Assembly: GCF_002101675.1 (NCBI RefSeq) | Contig: NZ_LQOY01000049.1 | Coordinates: 1 to 48,295 of the forward strand | DNA length: 48,295 nt | Direction: 5' to 3' | Source: Mycobacterium gordonae | GTDB lineage: Bacteria > Actinomycetota > Actinomycetes > Mycobacteriales > Mycobacteriaceae | Shown here: one piece after another, positions 17,074-25,484 of the stretch | Layout of the letters: each line of letters begins with the position of its first letter | Position numbering within the stretch: the stretch's first letter is position 1 | The notes under the pieces: generated by a model | Told to the model about the DNA's origin: nothing | Database searches by the model: none | The model's input: the letters and a program-made list of their open reading frames with translations, nothing else | Made by a program: the position numbers and the translations under genes

Positions 17074-17092
17074 ATATTGACAGGCATCGAAT
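17074..17092. promoter_or_regulatory. Ars box of the arsR-acr3 operon
   Basis: The plus strand reads ATATTGACAGGCATCGAAT. It matches ATATTGATAGAGATCGAAT upstream of arsC (19392-19410) at 16 of 19 positions, in the same orientation and at a similar distance from the start. It is the probable operator of the first ArsR. Confidence 0.65.
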
Positions 17093-17108
17093 ACGGCGGC
17101 AAGTCGGC

Positions 17109-18059
17109 TCAGCGGCGACGTTGTCGTGGGACGCCGCCGCGGAGCAGTTCGTGGGTGGCGGCGGTGGTGGTTTTCAGCCACAGCCGCAGCAGGTGCCGTC
17201 GGCGCGCGGGATCGGCCACGTCGGTGTAGGCCTCCCGCGAGTGCAGGACGACGGCGTTGTTGAGCAGCTGAACATCTCCCGGCTCGAAGCGCATTTCGAT
17301 GTGGAAGGCCGGGTCGTTCGCGATTTGCTCCACGAGATCGAGGGCAGCCCGTTGTTTCCCGGTGAGTCTGGGTGCGTCCGAATGGCGTTGGGAATCGCGG
17401 ATGTACCAGGCGATGAAGAACAGCCGCGGCGTCCCGCCGAGGTCCGTGATCGGCGGCAACTCGAAGAAGGGTGGTTCGCCGGCACCCTGCTCGTCATTGC
17501 GGTCCCACGGCATCGGCTGGTACATCACCTCGACCAGTTCCGGTGCGCGCGCAAGCATCTCGTTGTAGACGGCGTGCGCACTGACGATCCTGGATTCACC
17601 GCCGGCGGCTGCCGGGTGCAGGCACAACAGCCCGACCAGGTCGGAGCCGTCGCTGTGGAAATCCTGACGCAGGTTCGTCCGGTACTTGCGCACTCCAGCG
17701 GCCGCGGGCAGGCGTTCATCCCGGATGTGGGTGAGAACGTTGGCATCTCGGTCCTGGCCGACCGGCTCGCCGAGCAGCCGGCCCAGACCGAGGTAGGCAA
17801 CCTCGGTCTGGGGCTCGGTGAGCTCGTGGATGGGGAACTGTCGTAGCCGAACGAAACCCGGTCCACGGCTGAGCAGTTCACTCCACCCCTGCGCAGCTGC
17901 GCCGAAGTGGCCTGCCAGTTCGGTGAATTCGCCGCCCCGGCCGTAGGAGATCAGCGCCTGTCGATCGGCGGGGGAGAGGTCGAACGACCACAGCGCCTCG
18001 TCCGGGAAATCTCGCGGTGTCCACACCGAGGGGGCATGCGCGGCGACCTCCACCCTCAC
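17109..18059 (-). CDS. TauD/TfdA-family Fe(II)/2-oxoglutarate dioxygenase in the ars cluster
   Basis: This 316-residue enzyme has the 2-oxoglutarate dioxygenase facial triad: HSD in RQDFHSDGSDLVGLL, with the distal His in NNAVVLHSREAY and the 2-oxoglutarate-binding Arg in RRRHLLRLWL. The TauD/TfdA family oxidises sulfonates, aryl-oxy acids, trimethyl-lysine and similar compounds. The GTG at 18059 overlaps the stop of the cadI/arsI-like gene (GTGA), so the two are translationally coupled and under the second ArsR. No standard ars pathway includes such a gene. It may attack an organoarsenical or a stress-related compound. Confidence 0.82.
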   Translation of the reverse strand: MRVEVAAHAPSVWTPRDFPDEALWSFDLSPADRQALISYGRGGEFTELAGHFGAAAQGWSELLSRGPGFVRLRQFPIHELTEPQTEVAYLGLGRLLGEPVGQDRDANVLTHIRDERLPAAAGVRKYRTNLRQDFHSDGSDLVGLLCLHPAAAGGESRIVSAHAVYNEMLARAPELVEVMYQPMPWDRNDEQGAGEPPFFELPPITDLGGTPRLFFIAWYIRDSQRHSDAPRLTGKQRAALDLVEQIANDPAFHIEMRFEPGDVQLLNNAVVLHSREAYTDVADPARRRHLLRLWLKTTTAATHELLRGGVPRQRRR

Positions 18060-18490
18060 TGCGCTGGCACCTCGGCGCCGCAGCACCGGGCCTGTTCGAC
18101 GTCCGGCTCCGAGGCGAAGAAGGTGTCCGAATCGGCCAGCTTGGTGTAGATCTCCCAGCGGTGTCCGCCCGGACCGTTGACCCACACCTTGTCTTGCTTG
18201 GCGAAGCAGCACGTGGTGCCCATCTCTTCCTCGGTGAACAGGCCCTCGGCGCTGAGGCGCGCGATCTCGGTGTGTACCTGATCGCTGGAGTCGACCTCCA
18301 CCCCGAGGTGGTTGAGCGTGCCGCCCTGGCCTGGATTCTCCAGCAGGACCAGCTTCAGTGGCGGCTCTTCGAGGGCGAAGTTGGCATAGCCCGGCTTGAT
18401 CTTGGCCGGTGCCGTATTGAACAGCTTGGAGTAGAACGCGATGGCCTCGTCGATGTCATCGACGTTGAGCGCCAACTGAATACGGGACAT
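18056..18490 (-). CDS. cadI: CadI/ArsI-family metalloenzyme (VOC fold)
   Basis: This 144-residue protein is very like CadI (Rv2641) and related to ArsI, the Fe(II)-dependent C-As lyase that demethylates methylarsenite. The vicinal cysteines used to bind trivalent organoarsenicals are in TTCCFAKQDKVWVNGPGG. The metal ligands are His in LNHLGVEV and Glu in HRWEIYTK. The first metal ligand, His in ArsI, is Gln here (SRIQLALN), as in CadI, so lyase activity is not assured. A second CC pair lies near the C-terminus. The ATG at 18490 has AGGAGG upstream. It is divergent from the second arsR. Confidence 0.9.
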   Translation of the reverse strand: MSRIQLALNVDDIDEAIAFYSKLFNTAPAKIKPGYANFALEEPPLKLVLLENPGQGGTLNHLGVEVDSSDQVHTEIARLSAEGLFTEEEMGTTCCFAKQDKVWVNGPGGHRWEIYTKLADSDTFFASEPDVEQARCCGAEVPAQ

Positions 18491-18514
18491 GGGGTGGCCT
18501 CCTGGCAACCTTTG

Positions 18515-18526
18515 CGACATATGTCG
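18515..18526. promoter_or_regulatory. Palindromic box upstream of cadI
   Basis: CGACATATGTCG is a perfect 12-bp palindrome, 25 bases upstream of the cadI start codon. It resembles the second box at 18559-18574. This pair differs from the box before arsR/arsC, so the second ArsR probably has its own recognition sequence. Confidence 0.6.
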
Positions 18527-18558
18527 AACTAATGGGACACTGCCCAGCATGCCACTTT

Positions 18559-18574
18559 TTCGATATATGTCAAA
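18559..18574. promoter_or_regulatory. Second box upstream of the divergent arsR
   Basis: TTCGATATATGTCAAA is an imperfect version of CGACATATGTCG, centred 46 bases away. It lies about 20 bases ahead of the start of the second arsR. CATGAT at 18583-18588 could be the -10 element, which would make that transcript leaderless or nearly so. Confidence 0.55.
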
Positions 18575-18594
18575 CATTGTGGCATGATGGGTTC

Positions 18595-18954
18595 ATGCCC
18601 AAAGCGTTGCCGGTCATCGATATCTCTGCGCCCGTGTGTTGCGCGCCGGTGGCGGCGGGTGTGATGAGCGACGACGATGCCCTGCATGTCGCGTTGCGAT
18701 TGAAGGCGCTGGCCGATCCGGCACGGGTGAAGATCATGTCGCTGTTGTTCGGCAGTGCAACGGATGGATGCAACAGCGGGGAGTTGGCAGCGGCCATAGG
18801 AGTGGGCGAGTCGACGGTGAGCCACCATCTCAACCAATTGCGAAACGCCGGCCTGGTCGAGTCGACCAGGCGTGGCACGAATGTGTACCACCGCCCGCAC
18901 CGCGCCGCGGTGGCTGCCCTGGTGGGGGTCCTCGACCCGAATTGCTGTCGCTAG
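18595..18954 (+). CDS. arsR: ArsR-family repressor with terminal CC pairs (Rv2640c-like)
   Basis: This 119-residue repressor resembles Rv2640c. It has APVCCAPVA near the N-terminus, a winged helix (ESTVSHHLNQLRNAGLVESTRRG) and ends in PNCCR. The N-terminal and C-terminal cysteine pairs are a different metalloid site from the CxC site of the first ArsR and resemble the actinobacterial ArsR/CmtR-type arrangement. ATG 18595 is preferred to an upstream start at 18532, which would overlap the operator. Its end overlaps the convergent arsC by four bases. Confidence 0.9.
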   Translation: MPKALPVIDISAPVCCAPVAAGVMSDDDALHVALRLKALADPARVKIMSLLFGSATDGCNSGELAAAIGVGESTVSHHLNQLRNAGLVESTRRGTNVYHRPHRAAVAALVGVLDPNCCR

Positions 18955-19379
18955 AACGATTTTGAGCGTTTTTCGGTGTCCGGCAGCAGCTCGGCGATGA
19001 GGTCTTTGACGCGGGCTTCGATCTGGTCGCGGATGGGCCGTACCGCGTCCACGCCCTTGCCGGCGGGGTCCTCGAGCACCCAGTCGCGGTAACTCTTGCC
19101 GGGGAAGAACGGGCAGGTGTCTCCGCAGCCCATGGTGATCACGACGTCGGACGCCACGACCGCGTCGGTGGTCAGAATCTTCGGGTTAGCTGCTGAGATG
19201 TCGATGCCGACCTCGGCCATGGCGGCCACGGCAGCGGGGTTGATCGCATCGGCCGGCGCACTGCCCGCCGAGCGCACCTCGATGGCATCACCGGCCAGTG
19301 CCGCGAGAAACCCGGCAGCCATCTGGGAGCGGCCGGCGTTGTGGATGCAGACGAACAACACCGAAGGTTTGGCGCTCAT
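18951..19379 (-). CDS. arsC: Arsenate reductase, LMW-phosphatase fold
   Basis: This 142-residue enzyme reduces arsenate to arsenite. The P-loop CIHNAGRS carries the nucleophilic Cys11. A second cysteine region is MGCGDTCPFFPGKSYRDWVLEDP. Actinobacterial enzymes of this type use mycothiol/mycoredoxin or thioredoxin. The start may be ATG 19379 or GTG 19385; TATAGA at 19394-19389 on the minus strand would place the transcript start near 19379-19382. It has its own ars box and lies apart from acr3, unlike the fused M. tuberculosis protein. Confidence 0.9.
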   Translation of the reverse strand: MSAKPSVLFVCIHNAGRSQMAAGFLAALAGDAIEVRSAGSAPADAINPAAVAAMAEVGIDISAANPKILTTDAVVASDVVITMGCGDTCPFFPGKSYRDWVLEDPAGKGVDAVRPIRDQIEARVKDLIAELLPDTEKRSKSF

Positions 19380-19391
19380 CGACACGTGTCT

Positions 19392-19410
19392 ATATTGATA
19401 GAGATCGAAT
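19392..19410. promoter_or_regulatory. Ars box of arsC
   Basis: ATATTGATAGAGATCGAAT matches the arsR-acr3 box at 16 of 19 positions. It overlaps the -10-like TATAGA of the arsC promoter on the minus strand. The same first ArsR probably controls both transcripts. Confidence 0.62.
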
Positions 19411-19487
19411 CAGCCGTCAATCGGCTGCCGCGCCCGCCGCCCGGCCGCGACCATCCGAGATACTCCGTGGGTGATGGGAACTGGCAT

Positions 19488-20423
19488 ATGACGGATCGCC
19501 CGAAGCTGACGGTCTACCTGCGCAATTTCAGCGACGACCCGAACCCAGACTGGAACGCCACCCTCGACACCGCCCGTGCCATGGATGCCGCCGGCGTCGA
19601 TCGCGTCGTGGTGTCCGACCATGTGGTGTTCGGCGAGAACCTCGACGCCTACGCCGATCCAGCGGTCGGAGGGACGACGGGTGGCCGGCAACCAACTGGT
19701 CCCGACGGCCAGTGGCTGGAACCCCTGGTCCTGCTGACCGCGATCGCCACCACGACGACGCGCATCCGGCTGGGAACGTCGGTGTTGCTGGCCGCGCTGC
19801 GACGCCCCGCCGTGCTGGCCAAGCAGCTTGCATCGATGGATGTGTTGTCGGGCGGGCGGATCGATCTCGGTGTCGGGATCGGCTGGCAGCGCGAGGAGTA
19901 CCAGGCGGCCGGGCTACCCTTCGAGCGCCGCGGCCGCCTGCTCGATCACACGCTGGAGGTGTGCCAAACCCTGTGGACACAGCAGCGTGGCACCTACAGC
20001 TCGGAGGAGTTGTCGTTCGAAGGCATCCATCAAATGCCGAAGCCGTTGCAGTCCAACGGAATTCCCATCTGGGTCAGCGGGACTGTCAACCCGGCAGTGG
20101 CGCGGCGATTGAGCCGGTTCGGGATGCGCTGGATCCCCTGGGGCCCGGCGATCACGGACCTCAACGGCGCCATCCCGGCGATGAAGCGGGCGATCGCCGA
20201 CACCGGGGCGGACCCGGCTGATCTGCAGGTGCAAGGTTCGGCGGGCCTTTTGAGAGGTTCCGATCGCCGCATCGATGTGCACGCTTCGGTTGCGGTGGTC
20301 CCGCGGATCGTGGCCGACGGCGCCACCGACATCCGGTTTTCGGGGACGCTGCCCTCAGATCCGGGACAGGCGCACGAGGTGTTGACGGAGCTGGTGAGCG
20401 CCTTCCGAAAGGTGACGGACTGA
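19488..20423 (+). CDS. LLM-class F420-dependent oxidoreductase
   Basis: This 311-residue luciferase-like protein has AAGVDRVVVSDHVVFGENL near the N-terminus, LASMDVLSGGRIDLGVGIGWQREEY and IPIWVSGTVNPAVARRLSRFG. The pattern fits the mycobacterial F420 subfamily TIGR03619-like group. ATG 19488 is taken as the start because the family begins close to it. It is divergent from arsC, and 80 bases separate them. No partner suggests a substrate. Confidence 0.8.
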   Translation: MTDRPKLTVYLRNFSDDPNPDWNATLDTARAMDAAGVDRVVVSDHVVFGENLDAYADPAVGGTTGGRQPTGPDGQWLEPLVLLTAIATTTTRIRLGTSVLLAALRRPAVLAKQLASMDVLSGGRIDLGVGIGWQREEYQAAGLPFERRGRLLDHTLEVCQTLWTQQRGTYSSEELSFEGIHQMPKPLQSNGIPIWVSGTVNPAVARRLSRFGMRWIPWGPAITDLNGAIPAMKRAIADTGADPADLQVQGSAGLLRGSDRRIDVHASVAVVPRIVADGATDIRFSGTLPSDPGQAHEVLTELVSAFRKVTD

Positions 20424-20424
20424 C

Positions 20425-21033
20425 CTAGATCGCGGCGACCAGCTTGTTGTACTGCGGGCAGTAGGTGCGGACCGAGATGGCGACGAAGTCTTCGGCATGG
20501 CCGGCGAAGTCCGGGCTGCTGGACCTGAACTGCGCCACCACCTCCTGCACCGTCATGCCCTGCCCGATGTTCTGGCACACCGTCTTTCCGTTGAAGACCG
20601 CGGCCTCAGGGTTGGCGAACTGGATGCCCTTGTCGTTGAGCGCAGCGATGTAGCGGCTGTCCTGGTCCGGCGTGGATGAGACGGTGGTCGTGGCCGGCGC
20701 CGCGGTGGTCACCGGCGCGGTCGTGGTACGCGCCGGCGCAGAGGCCGTCTCGGAGGTGTTGTTCTTGTGCATCAACCAACCCGCGACAACGATCACCACG
20801 GCCAGCGCCAGGCAGACCAGCAGGACGGTGGCAGCCCGGGTCCACGCGGTGGTCCAGGATTGGTCGAGATCGGGTTCGTCGGGGACTGCGGCGGGGTTCG
20901 CCCGGCTGGGAATGCCGGCGACTGCCGACGGGTCCGCAACGTCCGGCAGTTCGTTACCGCTCGACCATGCCAGGCTTGCCGACTCTGCTGTCTCGCCCGC
21001 GTTGTAGTCGGCTCCTCCGACCCGGTCGACCAT
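20425..21033 (-). CDS. Membrane-anchored DUF732 protein
   Basis: This 202-residue protein has a cytoplasmic N-terminal region (1-65), one transmembrane helix (about 67-90, TVLLVCLALAVVIVVAGWLM) and a Thr/Ala-rich linker. A DUF732 domain occupies the last 75 residues (YIAALNDKGIQF, NGKTVCQNIGQGMTVQEVV, RTYCPQYNKLV). Two cysteines in the domain probably form a disulfide. DUF732 is a small mycobacterial secreted or surface domain of unknown function. It ends two bases after the convergent oxidoreductase. Confidence 0.85.
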   Translation of the reverse strand: MVDRVGGADYNAGETAESASLAWSSGNELPDVADPSAVAGIPSRANPAAVPDEPDLDQSWTTAWTRAATVLLVCLALAVVIVVAGWLMHKNNTSETASAPARTTTAPVTTAAPATTTVSSTPDQDSRYIAALNDKGIQFANPEAAVFNGKTVCQNIGQGMTVQEVVAQFRSSSPDFAGHAEDFVAISVRTYCPQYNKLVAAI

Positions 21034-21061
21034 GGGGTCATGGTAGTCCGCAGAGACCGTC

Positions 21062-22783
21062 TCAGGTCAGGTGGCGGTTTCGCCAGCGGGAGAGGCGACC
21101 GCTGGGCGATTGGATCGCCGCCATCACCGAGCTCATCGACGACGCCACTGACTTCGCGTGTTCCTGCGGTTGCGCGGCGGGGATCGGGGGAGCCTCACCT
21201 ACCCACCAGGTGGGCGTCAACAGCGCCGACGTGACCGGGATCGCCTGATCGACACTGGCCCGTCCCCATCGGTACGCGCGGTCGATCGCGGTGGTCGACG
21301 GGGCCAGGTTGATCGGTGACAAGGTGGGCTCGAAGCGCACCAGATGGTCGGCATAGGGCAGGTTGCGCAGCATCTGCAGCTGAATCGCCTGCAAGATCGG
21401 GGCCAGCCACAAATGCCGCGAATCCCATTGCGGGTGAAAACAATCGAAGGCCAGATAGCAGGCGTTGCGGGTGCCGAGTTTGCCGTCCCGGACTCGCTTC
21501 CACGCCAGTTCCACGGGTACGTTGCTGGCCGCACCACCATCCACCAGTGCCGCGATGTCCCTCTCGGCGAAGAGGTCCTCGAGCAGTGGCACCATCCGGG
21601 CGTCACGGGTTTCGTGGTGCAGCACACCGGGAATCGCCGAGGAGAACGACGCCGCGTCGAGGACGTCGAAGTCGAGTGCCGGGTCGTCGCCGGATAGCAC
21701 GATCGGCTTGACTACCCGCAGGTCGATGAACGCCGAAACCTGCCACATGCGTGCCGCCACCAGCGGACCGATGCCGATGGGCCGGAAGGGAATTGAGCGA
21801 AATTGCAGCGCCGCCAGCTCGGGGCGGCGGAACCTCGAGGGCAGGGCCGCGTACGGCTGCCGTCGCACCCCCGCGACCACGACGTCGAACGGAATCTGCA
21901 AGTCCGACATGCGCATCCGCTCACCGTCTTCCCGGCTGAGCAGGGCGTGGGCGAACTGGTCGAAGCGCAGCGCGAACAAGCCGGCCATGCCGTGTCGGCG
22001 GCGCACCCGCTCGGGTCCGAGGATGGCGCGGTAGGACACCGTCTTGGCCCAGGCCACGTACTCCTCGATCGGCACCGGTAATTCGCGGGCGACCAGGCTG
22101 CCGATGATGGAGCCGAACGACGAGCCGATCATGTAGTCGGGTACCTGCCCGGCTTCGAGTAGGCGTGCCATGCCGCCGATATAGACGAAGCCCGCGCCTC
22201 CACCCCCGCCGAGCACGGTGACGAGCTTCTTGTAACCCACTTCGGCGTCGAGTTCGGCGGCCGAGAAATCATTGCGGTGGCGATCGATGAGTACCTGCCG
22301 TTGGTCGTCCTGGTCTTCAGCCAGGCCGGCCAGCAGTTCGCGTGCCGCCGTCAACGCCTTGATCTGATCGGGTTCCTCACGCAACGGCCCGAACAACGCA
22401 TCGACGACCCTTGAGCGCCAGGGTCCGATCTCCGCGCCCACCGAAATGTCCCCGCGGCCCCGCCGGCCCCCCGGTCCCGCGACCCCGGGTTCGAAGTCGG
22501 CGAGCCGGGCGAAGTTCAGGATGTAGCGGAGCTTGCGCACTTCCTCCTCAGTGAGCACATCCGGGTTGGCCAGGTGATGACGCACCAGCCGGTTTTCCAT
22601 TTTCTGCAGCAGCAGGGCCGGGTCCGCCGACGGCAGGTCGACGGTGTCCAGGGCCGCGTCGGTGGCTTTGGTCTCAGGGTCTTCGAGGTCTTGAAGATCC
22701 TCGGGAGCCGGCGCGAGATCGAACGTAGGCGCCTTTCGAGGGCCGAATCGGCCCCGCAGTACGTCGGCGAACGGGAGCTCCAT
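21062..22783 (-). CDS. Patatin-like phospholipase family protein
   Basis: This 573-residue protein carries a patatin domain at about 195-440. The oxyanion loop is GGGGGAGFVYIGG, the serine elbow is GSSFGS, and the catalytic Asp lies in DGGAASNVP. Together these give a Ser-Asp dyad lipid acyl hydrolase. The first 190 residues are a helical region without a named domain, and the last 110 continue past the hydrolase core. ATG 22783 is preferred to 22801, as the residues between lack a clear ribosome-binding site. The SPFH gene precedes it in the same direction and may share its transcript. Confidence 0.85.
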   Translation of the reverse strand: MELPFADVLRGRFGPRKAPTFDLAPAPEDLQDLEDPETKATDAALDTVDLPSADPALLLQKMENRLVRHHLANPDVLTEEEVRKLRYILNFARLADFEPGVAGPGGRRGRGDISVGAEIGPWRSRVVDALFGPLREEPDQIKALTAARELLAGLAEDQDDQRQVLIDRHRNDFSAAELDAEVGYKKLVTVLGGGGGAGFVYIGGMARLLEAGQVPDYMIGSSFGSIIGSLVARELPVPIEEYVAWAKTVSYRAILGPERVRRRHGMAGLFALRFDQFAHALLSREDGERMRMSDLQIPFDVVVAGVRRQPYAALPSRFRRPELAALQFRSIPFRPIGIGPLVAARMWQVSAFIDLRVVKPIVLSGDDPALDFDVLDAASFSSAIPGVLHHETRDARMVPLLEDLFAERDIAALVDGGAASNVPVELAWKRVRDGKLGTRNACYLAFDCFHPQWDSRHLWLAPILQAIQLQMLRNLPYADHLVRFEPTLSPINLAPSTTAIDRAYRWGRASVDQAIPVTSALLTPTWWVGEAPPIPAAQPQEHAKSVASSMSSVMAAIQSPSGRLSRWRNRHLT

Positions 22784-22820
22784 GAGGAACCACCCTCTCA
22801 TGGCGATCAGCCGGGCATGG

Positions 22821-23708
22821 CTACCGTCCGGGCACGGGTACCGTGGGCATTGCCGTGGTACCGGGCCAGCAACCCAGCGGGCTGATGCCTTTGTTGATGG
22901 CGGCAGTGATGCAGTTCTGGACGACGACGTTGGGGTCGTTGCTGATCGAGCGGGACAGGATCTCGTTGGCTTTGGCCTGCGCTTCGGCGGTGCGCTGAGA
23001 TTCCACCGCGATGGACGTTTGCGCGCGCTGCTGGTTGAGCTGGTTGATCTTGTCCTCGGTGCCCTGGTCGTACTGGATGGTGGGGACGTTGATGTCGAAG
23101 ATGTCGACTTGCCCGCCTACGTCCTTGCGCATCAGGTCAGCGGCGCGCTTGGCGAGGTTGGGCAATGGCGAGACGTCGAGGTTCTGCGGGTCCAGCGGAT
23201 TGAACGCGGCGAACACCTCGTTGAGCGCGACCGACAGATTCCGCTCGATGAGATTCACGCGAACGTTGTCGAAGGTCTTGTACTGCTGGAAGAGTTCGGG
23301 GGCGGCGGGTTGCTTGAGTTGCCAGCGGATGCTGACGTCGGCCCAGGCGGTGGATTGATTGCCCAGTCGCACCATGATGCGTTCGTCGTGGTTGCCGTCC
23401 TTGACGTACTTGTCGATCTGCACCGCGCCGTCCATCTGGTGCGTCATTTGCCAGGGCCACTTGCCGTGGAATCCGTTGTTCAAACTGACTCCGGTGGGGC
23501 GGCCGAAGGTGGTGACGATGGCGATCTGACGGGTTCCGACGATGGTGAAACAGCCCAGCAGGAAAAACAGGACCGCAGCGGCCAGCGCTCCGATCACCAC
23601 CGTCCTGCGCCGGGTGCGGGCCTTGTCTTCACTAGTGGCCAGCCATCCCAGTGCCGCGACCCCGGCCACGATCAGGCTCACGACGAACATCACGATCTGC
23701 CACGTCAT
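22821..23708 (-). CDS. SPFH/band 7 domain membrane protein
   Basis: This 295-residue protein has two hydrophobic segments near the N-terminus (about 3-23 and 37-56). A band 7/SPFH domain follows, with GTRQIAIVTTFGRPTGVSLNNGFHGKWPWQ. The coiled-coil-like region at about 225-260 (INQLNQQRAQTSIAVESQRTAEAQAKANEIL) is typical of flotillin/stomatin proteins, which form membrane-associated oligomers. AAGGAG lies upstream of the ATG. The gene is just upstream of the patatin gene, which may act in the same membrane domain. Confidence 0.88.
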   Translation of the reverse strand: MTWQIVMFVVSLIVAGVAALGWLATSEDKARTRRRTVVIGALAAAVLFFLLGCFTIVGTRQIAIVTTFGRPTGVSLNNGFHGKWPWQMTHQMDGAVQIDKYVKDGNHDERIMVRLGNQSTAWADVSIRWQLKQPAAPELFQQYKTFDNVRVNLIERNLSVALNEVFAAFNPLDPQNLDVSPLPNLAKRAADLMRKDVGGQVDIFDINVPTIQYDQGTEDKINQLNQQRAQTSIAVESQRTAEAQAKANEILSRSISNDPNVVVQNCITAAINKGISPLGCWPGTTAMPTVPVPGR

Positions 23709-23754
23709 CCCAGACTCCTTCTCCTGTGGTGTGGGAAGACTCTAAGCTGCCGCC

Positions 23755-24153
23755 ATGGCCATCGATCGTGCCGCACTCATCGCGGGCAGTATCCGACTCG
23801 CGTCGGGAATCTCGTTCCTCGTCGATCCCATCAAGGCGAACAAACTGTGGGGAGACCCGGACGATCAGACCGCCACGGCGCAACTGCTGTTGCGGTCGAT
23901 GGGCTACCGCGATGCGCTGATCGGCGGGTTGCTGGCCACATCTGCGTTGCGCGGCAAGAACACTCGCGGCTGGTTTCTGGCCTCCGGCGGTGCGGACGCG
24001 GCCGATCTGCTGGGCGGGCTATCGGTGCACGGTGAACTCAAGCGCTCCCAACAGATCATCGGACTCGGCGGCGCCATTGTCGGCATCGGCGTGGGGTTGT
24101 GGGGCGCGGCCCGCCCGGCCAGGCGTGCGCCTGAAGCGCTCGCTACCGATTAA
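23755..24153 (+). CDS. Small membrane protein, DUF4267-like
   Basis: This 132-residue protein has hydrophobic segments at about 8-24, 50-65 and 100-118 and the pattern MAIDRAALIAGSIRLASGISFLVDP. It resembles short DUF4267-like membrane proteins, but I am not certain. TAAGCT lies six bases before the ATG and could be a -10, giving a leaderless transcript. Its last four bases overlap the convergent PPOX-class gene. Confidence 0.65.
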   Translation: MAIDRAALIAGSIRLASGISFLVDPIKANKLWGDPDDQTATAQLLLRSMGYRDALIGGLLATSALRGKNTRGWFLASGGADAADLLGGLSVHGELKRSQQIIGLGGAIVGIGVGLWGAARPARRAPEALATD

Positions 24154-24569
24154 CTCCAGGGCCCGATGCCACCGATCTTGTCGATGCGGATGCGGGTGAG
24201 GAATCCCGGCGGCGCACCGGCCGGGGGGAACACATTCGGGTCGGACAGCGTCTGGGCGAGTTCCTTCAACAGTTCCGGCGCGCCGCCTTCGACGATGCGC
24301 GCCGTGCCGTTGATGGCGAGGTAAGGCCGCATCGCACCGCCCGGGTCGTCGGTCGAGACGACGGTCACGGCAACCCGGGGATCGTTGCGGACATTGCGCA
24401 CCTTCTTGTGTTCGGCCAGGTGTGCGGTGACCAGTTCGTCGCCGTCGGGTGTGGACTGCAGCGCCACCCAGACCACGCTCACCTGGGGGCTGCCGTCGGG
24501 ATTGAGGGTGACCAGCGTGGCGTCGGCGCCCTTGCCGATCAATTCACGTGCCGCGTCGTTGAGCTTCAT
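24150..24569 (-). CDS. PPOX-class split-barrel F420-dependent protein
   Basis: This 139-residue protein has the split beta-barrel fold of the pyridoxamine-phosphate oxidase class. The sequence GADATLVTLNPDGSPQVSVVWVALQ, then KVRNVRNDPRVAVTVVS, is typical. Mycobacterial members such as Rv1155 bind F420, and some reduce biliverdin or other electron-poor compounds. F420 use is inferred from the family, not shown here. It is convergent with the upstream membrane protein. Confidence 0.8.
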   Translation of the reverse strand: MKLNDAARELIGKGADATLVTLNPDGSPQVSVVWVALQSTPDGDELVTAHLAEHKKVRNVRNDPRVAVTVVSTDDPGGAMRPYLAINGTARIVEGGAPELLKELAQTLSDPNVFPPAGAPPGFLTRIRIDKIGGIGPWS

Positions 24570-24652
24570 GCGTTGTTCTACCGCCGCGTGCAGAAATTAA
24601 TTCCCACGGCTGCGTTTTCTTGTCAGAGTGGACCCCGACGAAAGGGAAGAAC

Positions 24653-25480
24653 ATGCGCTTCGGGATTCTCACGTTCATCACCGACGAGGGCGTCAGCCCG
24701 ATCGAACTGGGTCCGGCGCTCGAGCAGCGGGGCTTCGATTCCCTGTTCATTGCCGAGCACACGCACATCCCGGTCACCCACAACAGCCCGTACCCCAGCG
24801 GCGGGCCAATTCCGCGGAAGTACTATCGGCCACTCGACCCGTTCGTGGCGTTGACGGCGGTGGCCGCCACGACCCGAGAGTTGTTGCTGGGTACTGGAAT
24901 AGTGCTACTGCCGGAACGGGATCCGATCATCACCGCCAAAGAGGTCGCGTCCCTCGATCTCGTCTCCGGGGGCCGATTCGCCTTCGGGGTGGGCGTGGGG
25001 TGGTTGCGGCAGGAGGTCGCCAACCACGGCGTCGATCCCGCCGTGCGCGGCCGAGTCTCCGACGAGCGGCTACGCGCGATGGTCGAGATCTGGACGCGGG
25101 AAGAAGCCGAGTTTCACGGTGACTATGTCGATTTCGACCCGATTTACTGCTGGCCGAAGCCCGTGACGAAGCCCCACCCGCCGCTGTATGTGGGCGGGGG
25201 AGGACCGGCCTGCTTCAAGCGCATCGCCCGGTTCAATGCCGGCTGGATCGCGCTGAGCCCGTCCCCGGAACTGCTGGCGGGTCCGCTGGAGGAGTTGCGT
25301 GCGGTCGCCGGCCTCGACGTTCCGGTGACGGTGTGCCAATGGGGACCCGCGACGGCGGAAACTCTTCAGGGTTATGCACCGCTGGGGGTGGAGCGGGTCT
25401 TGCTCGACCTGGAGACCCAGCCGCGCGACGAGTCGCTGCGAAGCCTGGACGAGCTGGCCGAGCTGGCCCAATTGCGTTGA
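24653..25480 (+). CDS. LLM-class F420-dependent oxidoreductase
   Basis: This 275-residue luciferase-like protein shows QRGFDSLFIAEHTHIP, VASLDLVSGGRFAFGVGVGWLRQEV and PPLYVGGGGPACFKRIARFNAGW. AAAGGGAA lies just before ATG 24653 and settles the start. It is convergent with the P450 gene. The substrate is unknown. Confidence 0.82.
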   Translation: MRFGILTFITDEGVSPIELGPALEQRGFDSLFIAEHTHIPVTHNSPYPSGGPIPRKYYRPLDPFVALTAVAATTRELLLGTGIVLLPERDPIITAKEVASLDLVSGGRFAFGVGVGWLRQEVANHGVDPAVRGRVSDERLRAMVEIWTREEAEFHGDYVDFDPIYCWPKPVTKPHPPLYVGGGGPACFKRIARFNAGWIALSPSPELLAGPLEELRAVAGLDVPVTVCQWGPATAETLQGYAPLGVERVLLDLETQPRDESLRSLDELAELAQLR

Positions 25481-25484
25481 CGTG

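Noticed and set aside
22782..24035. 417-codon plus-strand frame opposite the SPFH gene
   Set aside because: It is antisense to SPFH and runs into the next gene in another frame.
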